Assembly: GCA_017416765.1 (NCBI GenBank)
Contig: JAFQBE010000019.1
Coordinates: forward strand, 62,001 to 126,000
Origin: Clostridia bacterium
Lineage (GTDB): Bacteria > Bacillota > Clostridia > Oscillospirales > Acutalibacteraceae
Length of the DNA: 64,000 nucleotides
Direction: 5' to 3'
Both the position numbers and the translations under genes were made by a program. Below the pieces are notes generated by a model, which was not told the DNA's origin, made no database searches, and saw only the letters and a list, made by a program, of their open reading frames with translations. Below, piece by piece: positions 1 through 10,212 of this stretch (the stretch's first letter is position 1; every line of letters begins with the position of its first letter).

Positions 1-1
1 T

Positions 2-559
2 GACGAGCTCGGTCTTGTTGCTGTAGGTGCGCATATCGGTGTTGAAGATTATCTGCCTGAAAAAATTGAGCAGACCGTAGCATTCCATAAAACACTCGGC
101 TGCCTTCACTGCGGCGTAGGCGGTGCAGCACACGATACGGTTGAAGAGTGCGAATATGCCGCAAAGGCTCTTGCAGCAGGTGCTGAAGCACTCGGCATAC
201 CCACATATTACCACAACCATACAGAGGAATTTACTCCCCTTGAAAACGGCAAAATCGGTATGCAGATTTTTGCTGAACACACAAAGCTGGAGGTAGACAC
301 ATACTGGAGCTTCTGTGCAGGTATAGATAACTACAATTATATTATGGAGAATAAGGACGATATCTGCCTTCTTCATGTTAAGGACGGTGTGGACCGTAAG
401 CCCCGTGCACTCGGCGAGGGCGAATGTGATGTAGCCGCTGTTGTAAAGGCTGCAAAGGATGCGGGCATTGAATGGCTTGTAGTTGAAAACGATGACCCTG
501 TACCCAACGGACTTGACGATATCAAACGCAGTATCACATACCTTAAAACTCTTCTTTGA
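2..559 (+). CDS. Sugar phosphate isomerase/epimerase (5'-truncated)
   Basis: The open frame runs in from the left edge, so the N-terminus is missing; 185 residues are visible. It looks like the C-terminal part of an AP-endonuclease-2-type TIM barrel as found in xylose isomerase-like sugar epimerases. A His-rich metal strand (YHNHTEEF) and a later LLHVKDG strand followed by GEGECD fit the family's divalent-metal site. It is followed 17 bp later by a second protein of the same superfamily and then a Gfo/Idh oxidoreductase. That trio is typical of inositol or rare-sugar catabolic units. The exact substrate cannot be read from the sequence. Confidence 0.85.
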   Translation, partial: DELGLVAVGAHIGVEDYLPEKIEQTVAFHKTLGCLHCGVGGAAHDTVEECEYAAKALAAGAEALGIPTYYHNHTEEFTPLENGKIGMQIFAEHTKLEVDTYWSFCAGIDNYNYIMENKDDICLLHVKDGVDRKPRALGEGECDVAAVVKAAKDAGIEWLVVENDDPVPNGLDDIKRSITYLKTLL

Positions 560-576
560 TTAACAGGTGACGAAAA

Positions 577-1542
577 ATGAAAATAGGTGTAATTACAAAT
601 CTTTTAGGTAACCTCCCCTTTGAAGAAGCATTGCAGTATTTCACATCAAAGGGTATTGAAATGGTTGAAATCGGCTGTGGCGGCTATCCCGGCACGCAGC
701 ACGCTGACCCTGATGTTCTTCTGAATGATGAAGCAAAGCTTGAAGAATTCAAGGCGCTTATTGCAAAGTACAATGTTGAAATCAGCGCATTGAGCTGTCA
801 CGCAAATCCCGTACACCCCAACAAGGAAATTGCAAAAGAGTTTGATTCAGCTATGCGCAAGGCAATCCTTCTTGCTGAAAAGCTCGGTGTACATCAGATT
901 AATACTTTTTCCGGCTGTCCCGGTGACTGTGAAGAATCCAAGAATCCCAACTGGGTAACCTGCCCCTGGCCCAATGAATTCGGCGAAATTCTTGAATGGC
1001 AGTGGAATGAAGTTCTTATTCCCTACTGGAAAGAGTTTGTTGAGTTTGCAAAGGCACACGGTGTGGATAAAATTGCGCTTGAAATGCACCCCGGTTTCTG
1101 CGTTTATAACCCCGAAAGCCTGCTTAAATTAAGAGCAGCTGTCGGTCCTGAAATCGGTGCAAACTTTGACCCCAGCCACCTTATCTGGCAGGGTATTGAG
1201 CCTGTTGCGGCTATCCGTGCGCTCAAGGGTGCAATTTTCCATTTCCATGCAAAGGATACAAAGGTTGATAAGTACAACACAGCCGTAAACGGTGTGCTTG
1301 ATGTTAAGCCCTATTCCGACGAAATCAATCGTTCCTGGGTGTTCCGTTCAGTCGGCTACGGCAACGATGAAACCTACTGGAAGGATATTATTTCCAACCT
1401 TCGCATGGTCGGCTACGATTATGCAATCAGCATTGAGCATGAGGATTCGCTCATGAGTCAGAATGAAGGCTTCACAAAGGCTATTGATATGCTCAAGCGT
1501 GCAGTCATGAAGGAAGAACCATGCACCATGTGGTGGGTTTGA
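577..1542 (+). CDS. Sugar phosphate isomerase/epimerase (TIM barrel)
   Basis: A 321-residue complete TIM-barrel protein of the xylose isomerase-like superfamily. Metal-site strands can be picked out: EMHPGFCVYNP in the middle, NFDPSHLIWQG and FHFHAKDTK further on, and SIEHED near the end. These are the usual Glu/Asp/His ligands of the family. The start ATG has a weak upstream site (GGTGACG). Cytoplasmic, no signal peptide. It probably acts with the upstream epimerase and the downstream oxidoreductase on one sugar or polyol. Substrate unknown. Confidence 0.9.
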   Translation: MKIGVITNLLGNLPFEEALQYFTSKGIEMVEIGCGGYPGTQHADPDVLLNDEAKLEEFKALIAKYNVEISALSCHANPVHPNKEIAKEFDSAMRKAILLAEKLGVHQINTFSGCPGDCEESKNPNWVTCPWPNEFGEILEWQWNEVLIPYWKEFVEFAKAHGVDKIALEMHPGFCVYNPESLLKLRAAVGPEIGANFDPSHLIWQGIEPVAAIRALKGAIFHFHAKDTKVDKYNTAVNGVLDVKPYSDEINRSWVFRSVGYGNDETYWKDIISNLRMVGYDYAISIEHEDSLMSQNEGFTKAIDMLKRAVMKEEPCTMWWV

Positions 1543-1606
1543 TTGAGGTAATAAGTAATAGTGAATAGGTAATGAGTATTACTTCAAGAAAGGCTTGGTT
1601 GTCATT

Positions 1607-2659
1607 ATGATTAACAATAAAATCGGTCATGCAGTTATTGGCTATGGCGGTATGGGTCACTTCCATGGCAGACGCTGTCAGAGTATAGATAAACTCGAAT
1701 TTTTAGGCTTTTATGATATTGACCTGGCTGTTCAGAAAAAAGGTGAAGAAGAGGGCGCACACAGCTATTTGAGCCGTGCAGAGCTTCTCAATGATGAAAG
1801 GATAGACCTTGTAACAGTTGCAACACCGAATGATGTTCACAAGGAAATAGTTATTGATGCACTTCGTGCAGGCAAAAATGTAATCTGCGAAAAGCCCGTT
1901 ACAATGTCCAGCGAAGACCTTGAAGAAATGATAGCTGTTGCCAACGAAACAGGCAAAGTGTTCACCGTTCATCAGAACAGACGCTGGGATGGCGACTATT
2001 TAAAGGTTAAAAATCTTTACGAAAACAATACACTCGGCAAAATCCATTGCTTTGAACACCGTGTTCACGGTTCGCGCGGTATACCCAGCGGCTGGCGTTC
2101 CGAAAAGGAACACGGCGGCGGTATGCTGCTTGACTGGGGTGTACATCTGCTTGACCAGATGCTGACTCTGATGAAAGATAAAAAGATGCTTTCAGTCTAT
2201 GCTGAATGTACTCATATCACAAACTTCGATTGTGATGATGGCTTTAAAGCTATTATTAAGTTTGAAGATAATGTAAGCTGGCAGATAGAGGTTATGACAA
2301 ATAACTTTATCGAAATGCCGCTGTGGTATGTCTGCGGTGAAAACGGTACGGCAATAATCAGAGATTGGAAGGGTAACGGCGAAGTTGTAATGGTATCCGA
2401 TTGGGAAAACCGTGACAGCGTTCCGATAAAAGCGGGCGTCGGCTTGACCAAAACGATGGCTCCCCGAACCGAAGAAAGCATTAAGCATTTTCCATTGCCC
2501 GAGGGTGAGGATGATTGGGATGCGTATTATATTGATATCTGTGATGCACTTGAAAATAACCGCACACCTAACGTCACGCACGACCAGCAGCGTAAGCTGA
2601 TTAAACTCATCGAAGCCATATTTGAATCGGCAGAGAAAAACGAAACAATTAAGTTTTAA
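1607..2659 (+). CDS. Gfo/Idh/MocA family oxidoreductase
   Basis: About 350 residues. The N-terminal Rossmann fold has the dinucleotide loop VIGYGGMG, followed by the family's EKPVTMS motif with the catalytic Lys, and then the C-terminal alpha/beta substrate domain with GGGMLLDWGVHLLDQM. I chose ATG 1607 because AAGAAAGG lies 13 bases before it; the in-frame TTG at 1595 would be only 1 base from that site. The family oxidises sugars or polyols with NAD(P). It closes the sugar unit and is followed directly by a strong terminator. Confidence 0.9.
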   Translation: MINNKIGHAVIGYGGMGHFHGRRCQSIDKLEFLGFYDIDLAVQKKGEEEGAHSYLSRAELLNDERIDLVTVATPNDVHKEIVIDALRAGKNVICEKPVTMSSEDLEEMIAVANETGKVFTVHQNRRWDGDYLKVKNLYENNTLGKIHCFEHRVHGSRGIPSGWRSEKEHGGGMLLDWGVHLLDQMLTLMKDKKMLSVYAECTHITNFDCDDGFKAIIKFEDNVSWQIEVMTNNFIEMPLWYVCGENGTAIIRDWKGNGEVVMVSDWENRDSVPIKAGVGLTKTMAPRTEESIKHFPLPEGEDDWDAYYIDICDALENNRTPNVTHDQQRKLIKLIEAIFESAEKNETIKF

Positions 2660-2666
2660 ACGAAAA

Positions 2667-2697
2667 ATGACCATCCGAAAGGATGGTCATAATTTTT
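2667..2697. terminator. Bidirectional intrinsic terminator
   Basis: A perfect 10-bp stem (ATGACCATCC / GGATGGTCAT) is closed by a GAAA tetraloop. It has a T run on the plus side and, read on the minus strand, a run of five T. It ends both the oxidoreductase gene and the convergent hflX operon. Confidence 0.9.
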
Positions 2698-3953
2698 TAT
2701 TCTTCAATTATATAATCCTTGTATTCGTCAAGCAGGTACATTTCTGCTATCACATCAAGGAAAATTCCTTCGGGCTTATAGTCTTCAACTATTACCTTGC
2801 CCTCAGCCCTGAATTTTGCCGCAGCGGCTGCAGCAGAGTAGGGGAGCAGCAGCTTTGCCTGCCTGCGTGTGGGCGGAAGCTCTTTGGCTATTGCTTCAAG
2901 GAGCTTATCAAGCCCTTCGCCGCTTTTTGCACTTATCATAACCGTTCGACCGAAGGTGGGCAAATCGGCGATTGATTCAACAAGGTCGCACTTGTTCATA
3001 ACGGATATTACAGGCTTGTTCATGCAACCAAGCTCTGTCAGCAAATCCTGCGTAACGCGCAGATGCTCGCCGCATTCTTCCGATGAAGCGTCGCAAACGT
3101 TGAGTATAACGGTTGCGCTTGCGGCCTCTTCAAGTGTTGATTTGAACGCTTCTACAAGGTGGTGAGGCAGCCTGCGGATAAGTCCGACCGTGTCAATCAG
3201 CATTACCCTGCGTCCGTCGGGTAAATCAAGCCCGCGGGAAGTTGGGTCAAGCGTTGCGAACAGTTTATCCTCTGCAAGCACACCTGCTTCGGTTAAAGTG
3301 TTCATCAGAGTTGATTTGCCGGCATTCGTGTAGCCGACTATTGCAACAGTCTGTACGCCGTCCTTTGCTCTGCGGCTGCGCAGGTTGTTCCTGCGCTTTT
3401 CAAGCTGTTCAAGCTGTTCTTCAAGGGCTGAAATTCTGCGACGTATATGTCTGCGGTCGCTTTCAAGCTTTGTTTCGCCGGGACCGCGCGTGCCTATACC
3501 GCCGCCAAGACGCGAAAGCTGCATACCCTTACCCGTAAGTCGGGGCATTGAATATTTAAGCTGTGCAAGCTCAACCTGCAGCTTACCTTCGCCGCTCATT
3601 GCACGCCCTGCAAAAATATCAAGTATCAGCGTAGTGCGGTCAACAACGCGCACATCGGTTTCGTCTTCAATATTTCTTGTCTGCGAAGGGGAAAGCTCTG
3701 TATCAAAAATCAGCAGGTCAATTTCGTTATCCTTGCAGAATTCTTTCAATTCTTCAAGCTTGCCTGCGCCTATATAGGTTGCGTTGTCGGGCTTGTCGCG
3801 CTTTTGTACCATGCGCGCAACAACCTCTGCCCCCGCGGTTTTAGCAAGCTCCTCAAGCTCGTCAAGCGCGCTTTCAGCATCGTATTCGCCAAAATCAACG
3901 CACACAAGTACGGCGCTTTCAGCCTTTTGTGAGTTCTCAATAAGTTCTTTCAT
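2697..3953 (-). CDS. hflX: GTPase HflX
   Basis: 418 residues, normal length for HflX, a ribosome-associated GTPase that splits or rescues stalled ribosomes. The N-terminal nucleotide-binding domain is followed by the glycine-rich signature GGGIGTRGPGETKLE (about 150-164), a charged coiled coil (about 170-197), and the G domain with G1 GYTNAGKS (207-214), G3 DTVG and G4 NKCD. It is the last gene of a minus-strand operon, 6 bp after ricT, and stops at the shared terminator. Confidence 0.96.
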   Translation of the reverse strand: MKELIENSQKAESAVLVCVDFGEYDAESALDELEELAKTAGAEVVARMVQKRDKPDNATYIGAGKLEELKEFCKDNEIDLLIFDTELSPSQTRNIEDETDVRVVDRTTLILDIFAGRAMSGEGKLQVELAQLKYSMPRLTGKGMQLSRLGGGIGTRGPGETKLESDRRHIRRRISALEEQLEQLEKRRNNLRSRRAKDGVQTVAIVGYTNAGKSTLMNTLTEAGVLAEDKLFATLDPTSRGLDLPDGRRVMLIDTVGLIRRLPHHLVEAFKSTLEEAASATVILNVCDASSEECGEHLRVTQDLLTELGCMNKPVISVMNKCDLVESIADLPTFGRTVMISAKSGEGLDKLLEAIAKELPPTRRQAKLLLPYSAAAAAAKFRAEGKVIVEDYKPEGIFLDVIAEMYLLDEYKDYIIEE

Positions 3954-3959
3954 TAAGTT

Positions 3960-4823
3960 TTATTCAATTCCTTTAAGTGCTTCAAGCTCGGCCTTGTCAA
4001 TTCTGATTTTGCCGTCCTTGATAAGTGTTACATCATGTCTGTTTACTGTTATGGGTGCAGCATTGGGATTGCGGTCGAGCATTACCTTTAACATACCCGT
4101 GAGCAGGTTGACATCGGTTACAACACCCTTGCCTTCCTTGGTCTGTACAATTGCACCGTTTTTGGGCGTAACGCGCAACAGATGCTCGTATGCTTCCTGT
4201 TCATATTTCAGGCAGCACATAAGTCTGCCGCAGGTGCCGCTGATTTTAACGGGATTGAGTGATAAGCCCTGCTCTTTAGCCATTTTGATTGAAACAGGCT
4301 GAAAATCGCCCATGTAGCTGCTGCAGCAGAAGGGTCTGCCGCACATACCGAGTCCGCCGAGCATCTTGGCTTCATCACGCACACCAATCTGACGCAGTTC
4401 AATTCTGGTGCGGAAAACAGCAGCAAGGTCTTTTACAAGCTCGCGGAAGTCAACTCTGCCATCGGCTGTGAAGTAGAAAAGAATTTTACTGCCGTCAAGC
4501 GTGTAATCTACATCAACAAGCTTCATGTTAAGCCCGTGCTTTTCAATTTTCTGCTCGCAGATTGTAAGTGCTTCAGCTTCTTTTTTAATATTCTCCTCAA
4601 GCTTTCTTTTATCCGCTTCAGTAGCCTTGCGCAGAATTTTCTTGAGCGGCTTTACAATTTCGTTTTCTGAAACCTCTTTGGGTTCAATTGCGATTTCGCC
4701 GCATTCTACACCGCGCACGGTTTCAACTATGACCTTGTCACCCGTCTGAAAAGTTTCTTCATTGGGTTCAAAATAATATACCTTGCCTACGTCTTTAAAA
4801 CGCACGCCTACAACTATTGCCAT
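3960..4823 (-). CDS. ricT: PSP1-domain protein RicT (YaaT)
   Basis: 287 residues. The PSP1 C-terminal domain carries the Cys-rich stretch GMCGRPFCCSSY and then GTCGRLMCCLKYE. In Bacillus the RicAFT complex uses such Cys residues to bind Fe-S clusters and acts with RNase Y in mRNA maturation and in sporulation signalling. The neighbours holB and darA reproduce the conserved Firmicute order yaaQ-holB-yaaT. RicA and RicF are not in the window. Confidence 0.94.
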   Translation of the reverse strand: MAIVVGVRFKDVGKVYYFEPNEETFQTGDKVIVETVRGVECGEIAIEPKEVSENEIVKPLKKILRKATEADKRKLEENIKKEAEALTICEQKIEKHGLNMKLVDVDYTLDGSKILFYFTADGRVDFRELVKDLAAVFRTRIELRQIGVRDEAKMLGGLGMCGRPFCCSSYMGDFQPVSIKMAKEQGLSLNPVKISGTCGRLMCCLKYEQEAYEHLLRVTPKNGAIVQTKEGKGVVTDVNLLTGMLKVMLDRNPNAAPITVNRHDVTLIKDGKIRIDKAELEALKGIE

Positions 4824-4860
4824 ATCATATCACCTTTTCATAAAATTAGGTCGTTATTTA

Positions 4861-5748
4861 TTATTTGTTTACAGCCTTTCTCATCATGCTGCAAAACCGA
4901 GTGATGAGAAGGGCTTTGTTTGCGTTTTGATTTTCTGCTTTTTCAAGAGCATCAACCGCTTGCATGAGCGCCATTAACTGCGGTACTGTGCAGCTGCGTG
5001 AAAGCAGAACCGCATTATCCTGCGAAGAGGAAAGCAATGTCGCTGCCTGGCTTTGTTTACGGGCAATTGCATCGCGGAATATCAGCCGCAGCTGTGCAAG
5101 GACAAGCACCAAAAGCTCGGCATCTTTTTCAAATATGCCCGTTTCGGTCATTAAGTCGAATTCATTCGGTGAAATTAATGCCTTTGCTATCGCGGCAGCC
5201 TTTTCGCAGGCTTGTGTGTGCTTTGCGTTGAGTGTGTCACCAAGCTGCTGACCAAGGCTGAACACAGCTGCGCGGGAAAGAATGGTAGTCAGCATAACGG
5301 AAGACACAGGTGCAGTTAAAATAAAGCGCACAAATTCCGGCGGTTCTTCAAGGATTTTAAGCAGAGCATTCTGCGCCTGCTCGTTGGCAAACTGCATGTT
5401 GTGCAGTATGAATACACGCCGCTGTGCTTCGTTGGGATAAACAAAAGCGTTAGCTCTTATATCGCGTATTGCGTCTACCTTCAGCGGTTCTGTGCTGCCT
5501 TCCTGTGCAAGTGCCTGAAAAATATCCGGATGTATGCCTTTTTCAGCCTTTATGCAATCATTGCAGCTGCAGCACGGAATACTTTCGCCCGAGCATACTT
5601 GTGCCTTTGCAAGCAGCCTTGCAAGGTTAAGGCGGTCATTTTCGCTGCCGCCTTCAAGTATTACCGCATGGGGCAGTTTACCTGCTGCGGCAGCCGATTC
5701 AATACGGCTTTTTAATTCATTGTTTATATTTATTCCGTCAAAATTCAT
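4861..5748 (-). CDS. holB: DNA polymerase III delta' subunit
   Basis: 295 residues, an AAA+ clamp-loader subunit. A Cys cluster CCSCNDCIKAEKG (about 58-70) is the zinc-binding module of delta'/gamma subunits. LLKILEEPP is the conserved box VII region. The Walker A is degenerate, as expected for delta'. It lies between darA (6 bp) and ricT (37 bp), which is the usual Firmicute context. Confidence 0.93.
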   Translation of the reverse strand: MNFDGININNELKSRIESAAAAGKLPHAVILEGGSENDRLNLARLLAKAQVCSGESIPCCSCNDCIKAEKGIHPDIFQALAQEGSTEPLKVDAIRDIRANAFVYPNEAQRRVFILHNMQFANEQAQNALLKILEEPPEFVRFILTAPVSSVMLTTILSRAAVFSLGQQLGDTLNAKHTQACEKAAAIAKALISPNEFDLMTETGIFEKDAELLVLVLAQLRLIFRDAIARKQSQAATLLSSSQDNAVLLSRSCTVPQLMALMQAVDALEKAENQNANKALLITRFCSMMRKAVNK

Positions 5749-5754
5749 ATCTGA

Positions 5755-6084
5755 TTACAACTTTACAAATTTATCGACATCGACCACAAAGACCGTTGCA
5801 CCGCCGATTTTAACCTCAAACGGCAGGTTGGAAACACTACCCTCGCCCTTTGCTGCAGGGGAGGTTACAATCTGCTTGTGGCTGTGCGCCTGTTTGCCTA
5901 TGAGTTCAATTACGGTGTCAACCTCTGCTTCTTCAACACCGATAAGCAGTGTGGTGTTACCTGCGCGCATAAAGCCACCCGTAGTGGAAAGTTTTGTTGC
6001 GCTGTAGCCGGATTTTGAAATTTCAGTCAGTACAGCCTGTGCATCATCGCTGTGAACTATTGCTATAACAAGCTTCATGCTCAT
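5755..6084 (-). CDS. darA: Cyclic di-AMP receptor DarA/PstA (YaaQ)
   Basis: 109 residues, the size of the PII-like c-di-AMP receptor. The sequence TTGGFMRAGNTTLLIGVE matches the conserved Gly/Arg-rich nucleotide loop of YaaQ/PstA. The protein is a soluble trimer in characterised members. It is the second gene of the operon, directly upstream of holB. Its partner target is unknown. Confidence 0.94.
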   Translation of the reverse strand: MSMKLVIAIVHSDDAQAVLTEISKSGYSATKLSTTGGFMRAGNTTLLIGVEEAEVDTVIELIGKQAHSHKQIVTSPAAKGEGSVSNLPFEVKIGGATVFVVDVDKFVKL

Positions 6085-6104
6085 AATTTATCCGTACTCC
6101 TTTT

Positions 6105-6359
6105 TTAAAGGTTTTTATCCCGTATTTCGCTGAGTGCCTTTGCCAGCTGGTCAGGGCAGGAGGTAGGCTTGAAGCCGCAGCGAATACCGGAAAGTTTGTT
6201 GATAACAGCGTCAATGTCCATACCCTTTACAAGGGAAGAAATACCCGTAAGGTTGCCCATGCAGCCGCCGTAGAATTTAACTTCTTTAACCGTTTTTCCG
6301 TCAAGCTCAATATCAATCATTTGCGAGCAGGTGCCGCGTGTTTTGTATGAAAAAGTCAT
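6105..6359 (-). CDS. TSCPD-domain protein (TIGR03905-like)
   Basis: 84 residues with the conserved Cys pattern GTCS, GGCMGN, RCGFKPTSCPDQLA. The last segment gives the TSCPD domain its name; related domains occur at the end of class II ribonucleotide reductases. It is the first gene of the darA-holB-ricT-hflX operon, 20 bp before darA. Four conserved Cys suggest metal or redox chemistry, but no function is established for the stand-alone family. Confidence 0.85.
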   Translation of the reverse strand: MTFSYKTRGTCSQMIDIELDGKTVKEVKFYGGCMGNLTGISSLVKGMDIDAVINKLSGIRCGFKPTSCPDQLAKALSEIRDKNL

Positions 6360-6401
6360 AATAAAAGACTCCTTTGCATATTAACCCATTTTTATATATA
6401 A

Positions 6402-6430
6402 ATAATATACTAAAGTGATGTTTATGTCAA
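6402..6430 (-). promoter_or_regulatory. Promoter of the TSCPD-darA-holB-ricT-hflX operon
   Basis: Read on the minus strand: TTGACA, 17 bp, TATTAT. This near-consensus sigma-A promoter lies about 43 bp before the start codon. A TTTGCATA/AAGGAG region follows as the ribosome site. Confidence 0.75.
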
Positions 6431-6445
6431 GTTAATGAGTAATAT

Positions 6446-6478
6446 AAAAAGCTCCATCAGCGTTAAAGCTAATGGAGC
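6446..6478 (-). terminator. Terminator of groESL
   Basis: On the minus strand GCTCCATTAGC pairs with GCTGATGGAGC (one U-G) around a TTTAAC loop and is followed by TTTTTATATT. It lies 25 bp after the groEL stop codon. Confidence 0.85.
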
Positions 6479-6502
6479 ATAAAGCTTTAGTTTAAGTTTT
6501 TA

Positions 6503-8146
<1,644 letters not shown>

Positions 8147-8162
8147 TCATTTTCTCCTTTAA

Positions 8163-8447
8163 TTATTCAATAACTGCAAGAATATCGCTCTGGCGGACAA
8201 TAGTGTATTCTTCCTTGTTGAGCTTAACCTCTGTGCCTGCATACTTGCCGACGATAACCTTTTCGCCGACCTTAACGTACATTTCAACTGTTTTGCCGTC
8301 GACCTCGCCGCCGGGACCGACTGCAACAACCTCAGCAAACTGGGGCTTTTCCTGTGCGGATGCGGCAAGGATAATGCCGCTCTTTGTTGTTTCTTCAACA
8401 GCAGATGCCTTAACGACAACTCTGTCTGCAAGGGGTCTGATTGTCAT
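8163..8447 (-). CDS. groES: Co-chaperonin GroES
   Basis: 94 residues, the standard co-chaperonin. It starts MTIRPLADRVVVK and has the mobile-loop region (ETTKSGIILAASAQEKP) and the C-terminal KLNKEEYTIVRQSDILAVIE end. A strong AGGAGG site precedes the ATG. It is first in the heat-shock operon groES-groEL. Confidence 0.97.
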   Translation of the reverse strand: MTIRPLADRVVVKASAVEETTKSGIILAASAQEKPQFAEVVAVGPGGEVDGKTVEMYVKVGEKVIVGKYAGTEVKLNKEEYTIVRQSDILAVIE

Positions 8448-8481
8448 TTATAACTCCTCCTGAAAGTTTATTTGCAATGTT

Positions 8482-8508
8482 TTAGCACTCGATAGGTTCA
8501 AGTGCTAA
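8482..8508 (-). promoter_or_regulatory. CIRCE operator (HrcA binding site)
   Basis: TTAGCACTC, 9 bp, then AAGTGCTAA on the plus strand: the inverted repeat of the CIRCE element with one arm mismatch (A for G). It lies directly downstream of the predicted groESL -10 box, so it covers the start of transcription. This indicates repression by HrcA and heat-shock induction. hrcA itself is not in the window. Confidence 0.95.
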
Positions 8509-8513
8509 TGTAT

Positions 8514-8541
8514 ATTCTAACTCATTTTTTATAAAATTCAA
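8514..8541 (-). promoter_or_regulatory. groESL promoter
   Basis: On the minus strand TTGAAT, 16 bp, TAGAAT, immediately upstream of CIRCE. It is a vegetative sigma-A type promoter, as expected for a class I heat-shock operon. Confidence 0.75.
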
Positions 8542-8587
8542 GCCCTTTTATGAAAAATCTTCCAAACATGGTATTGTTTACAATTTG

Positions 8588-9718
8588 TTAATATTTGCGC
8601 CTGATTACCTTAATAATTGCCGCCGTAACTGCACCGGCAGCGGCAAAGGTCAGTGCCGCGCCTGCGGCACGGCGGGGCTTTTCAAGCTCATCGGCATCAA
8701 TAAAATAGCTCAGCTGATTGAGCGGAGTTTTGCCGACTATTTCATAATATGTGTAGTGCTGATATGTAAATTCGTTCGGATTTGCTTCGTCAATTTCAAA
8801 CAGGCTTACACCGCGGTTACTGTTGCCGTAGCAGCGGAAGGAAGCCGCAGGGGTCTGAATCATGCGCACGCCCTCATGTGTAATATCAAATTTATTCATG
8901 TGGTGGTGACCGTATATAACCGCAAGCGTGTCACCCTGCTGCTTTACAGCATCAAAATGTCCGTAGTTTGTCTTACAGCCGGGTGTAGCTTCAAACAGCT
9001 TGCCGCTGTTTATTTTATCAGCCTTCAGGCGAACATACTTTTCTTTTTCATAATCGTATACTGCACCCTCGTCTTTTTTGCCGCACTCTTCGATACAATC
9101 GTCAATTTCGGACATGGGAATGTGCTGGAACATGAATGAGGGCAGTTTGCCGAGCTTGTTGCTTGTTTCTTTATACCATTCAACAGCTGCTGTTGTAACA
9201 CCTTCATAGCATCTGTCTTCGGCTTTATTCTGTCTGGAGGTGTCCATCATCCAGATGTTGAATTTCGGCATATCACCCGAATATACGAGAATGTTGTGCG
9301 TGCCGATATCGCCGTAGCCGTAGGTATCGCAAAGCCCTACAAAGCAGGAATACTCCCTGTAAAGCTCAATTATTTCTTCCTTGGTCATGCAGCACATATC
9401 ATCGTGGTTGCCAAAGTGCATTGCAAAGGGAATTCTTCTGTCCTCAAGCGGCTGTAATATGTGTTTAAGCGATTTTTTCATTCTGTCCCTTGTATCAAAC
9501 CAGCCTTCACCAGACTGACCGCTGCCAAAGCGCGCATCAAGCAGGTGGTTGCTTAAAACATTGTCGCCCGTAAAAACAACAAGGTCAGGCTTTAAATCAT
9601 CATATGCGCGGTTGAGCATTTTTATAAGCGAGTGTCGCACATAGTGCATATCCTGCGGGTCGCTGACCTGTAAAATTTTAAATTTACCGTTTTTGAATTC
9701 AAGCTTTTTTTCGCTCAT
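8588..9718 (-). CDS. Calcineurin-like metallophosphoesterase with C-terminal membrane tail
   Basis: 376 residues. The dimetal site of the calcineurin-like fold is visible: QVSDPQD near residue 17, FTGDN (about 50), HFGNHDD (about 102), FQHIP in the middle and YGHHHMNKFD at the end. After the catalytic domain a short Ala/Gly-rich hydrophobic stretch (about 348-368) ends in IRRKY. That looks like a tail anchor that keeps the enzyme at the inner face of the membrane. There is no N-terminal signal peptide. Substrate unknown. It stands alone between the groE promoter and a long non-coding stretch. Confidence 0.85.
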   Translation of the reverse strand: MSEKKLEFKNGKFKILQVSDPQDMHYVRHSLIKMLNRAYDDLKPDLVVFTGDNVLSNHLLDARFGSGQSGEGWFDTRDRMKKSLKHILQPLEDRRIPFAMHFGNHDDMCCMTKEEIIELYREYSCFVGLCDTYGYGDIGTHNILVYSGDMPKFNIWMMDTSRQNKAEDRCYEGVTTAAVEWYKETSNKLGKLPSFMFQHIPMSEIDDCIEECGKKDEGAVYDYEKEKYVRLKADKINSGKLFEATPGCKTNYGHFDAVKQQGDTLAVIYGHHHMNKFDITHEGVRMIQTPAASFRCYGNSNRGVSLFEIDEANPNEFTYQHYTYYEIVGKTPLNQLSYFIDADELEKPRRAAGAALTFAAAGAVTAAIIKVIRRKY

Positions 9719-9810
9719 AGCCGTATCTCCGTTTAATAAAAATAATTCCTAAAAATTTTAACATTATATAACTGTTAATGTCAAGTGTACAGATGAATTG
9801 CAGTTTATTT

Positions 9811-9973
9811 AAGTGCAGAGTTCAGAACGCTGAACGCAGAACGGTGGGAGGGCTTCGCCCTCACCTGATTATATAATCGGCTTGAAATCAACATTATATA
9901 ATTCCGGAGCGAAGCGACCCTTCGTTCTGCACTTTGCACTCTGCGTTCTGCATTCAATCAGACAAACTGTAAT
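9811..9973. repeat. Palindromic dispersed repeat, longest copy
   Basis: An imperfect inverted repeat: the left arm 9811-9844 (rich in GCAGA and GAACG) pairs with the right arm at about 9921-9955 (GTTCTGCA units). Inside are a GAGGGC-TTC-GCCCTC hairpin and the palindrome GATTATATAATC. The segment 9907-9930 (GAGCGAAGCGACCCTTCG...) recurs at 12858 and 34665. No coding frame is seen here. Confidence 0.75.
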
Positions 9974-9979
9974 TTGCTG

Positions 9980-10008
9980 TTGAAAAAAAATTACTGCCGT
10001 GCTATACT
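9980..10008 (+). promoter_or_regulatory. Promoter of the structured RNA upstream of the LRR gene
   Basis: TTGAAA (9980-9985), 17 bp, TATACT (10003-10008). The predicted transcription start, about 10015, coincides with the left arm of a 17-bp helix. AAACTGTAA lies 7 bp upstream of the -35 box, as it does near two other promoters in the window. Confidence 0.7.
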
Positions 10009-10013
10009 ACAAT

Positions 10014-10212
10014 TACCACACAAATTGAATATAGTTAGTAATTTTATCCCTATGTACAGGTGAAGTGTACATTTTTGTTTTTTGGCAAAAATGTATGCTC
10101 CGCTTTTGTATGCTTTACCTTGATAGGGATAGTTTACAAATTCAATTTGTGTGGTAGCAATGGGAGTTATACATTTTTCGGTGTGTGTGACTTCGGTTGC
10201 ACACACTTTTTT
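10014..10212 (+). ncRNA. Candidate structured non-coding RNA, about 200 nt (6S-like architecture)
   Basis: The transcript would begin with UACCACACAAAUUGAAU (10014-10030), which pairs perfectly over 17 bp with 10140-10156. Inside come an asymmetric bubble (10031-10044 opposite 10132-10139), a 9-bp helix UAUCCCUAU/AUAGGGAUA (10045-10053 with 10123-10131), AGGU/ACCU, and a 10-bp apical helix (10068-10077 with 10086-10095). It ends in an intrinsic terminator. A closing stem, a central bubble and a long apical arm are the shape of 6S RNA, but I see no family sequence signature. The alternative is a structured 5' leader of the LRR gene. No open frame with a ribosome site is present. Confidence 0.5.

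Noticed and set aside
2192-2674. 160-codon minus-strand frame opposite the Gfo/Idh gene
   Set aside because: Antisense to a clear enzyme gene, odd composition, no ribosome site.
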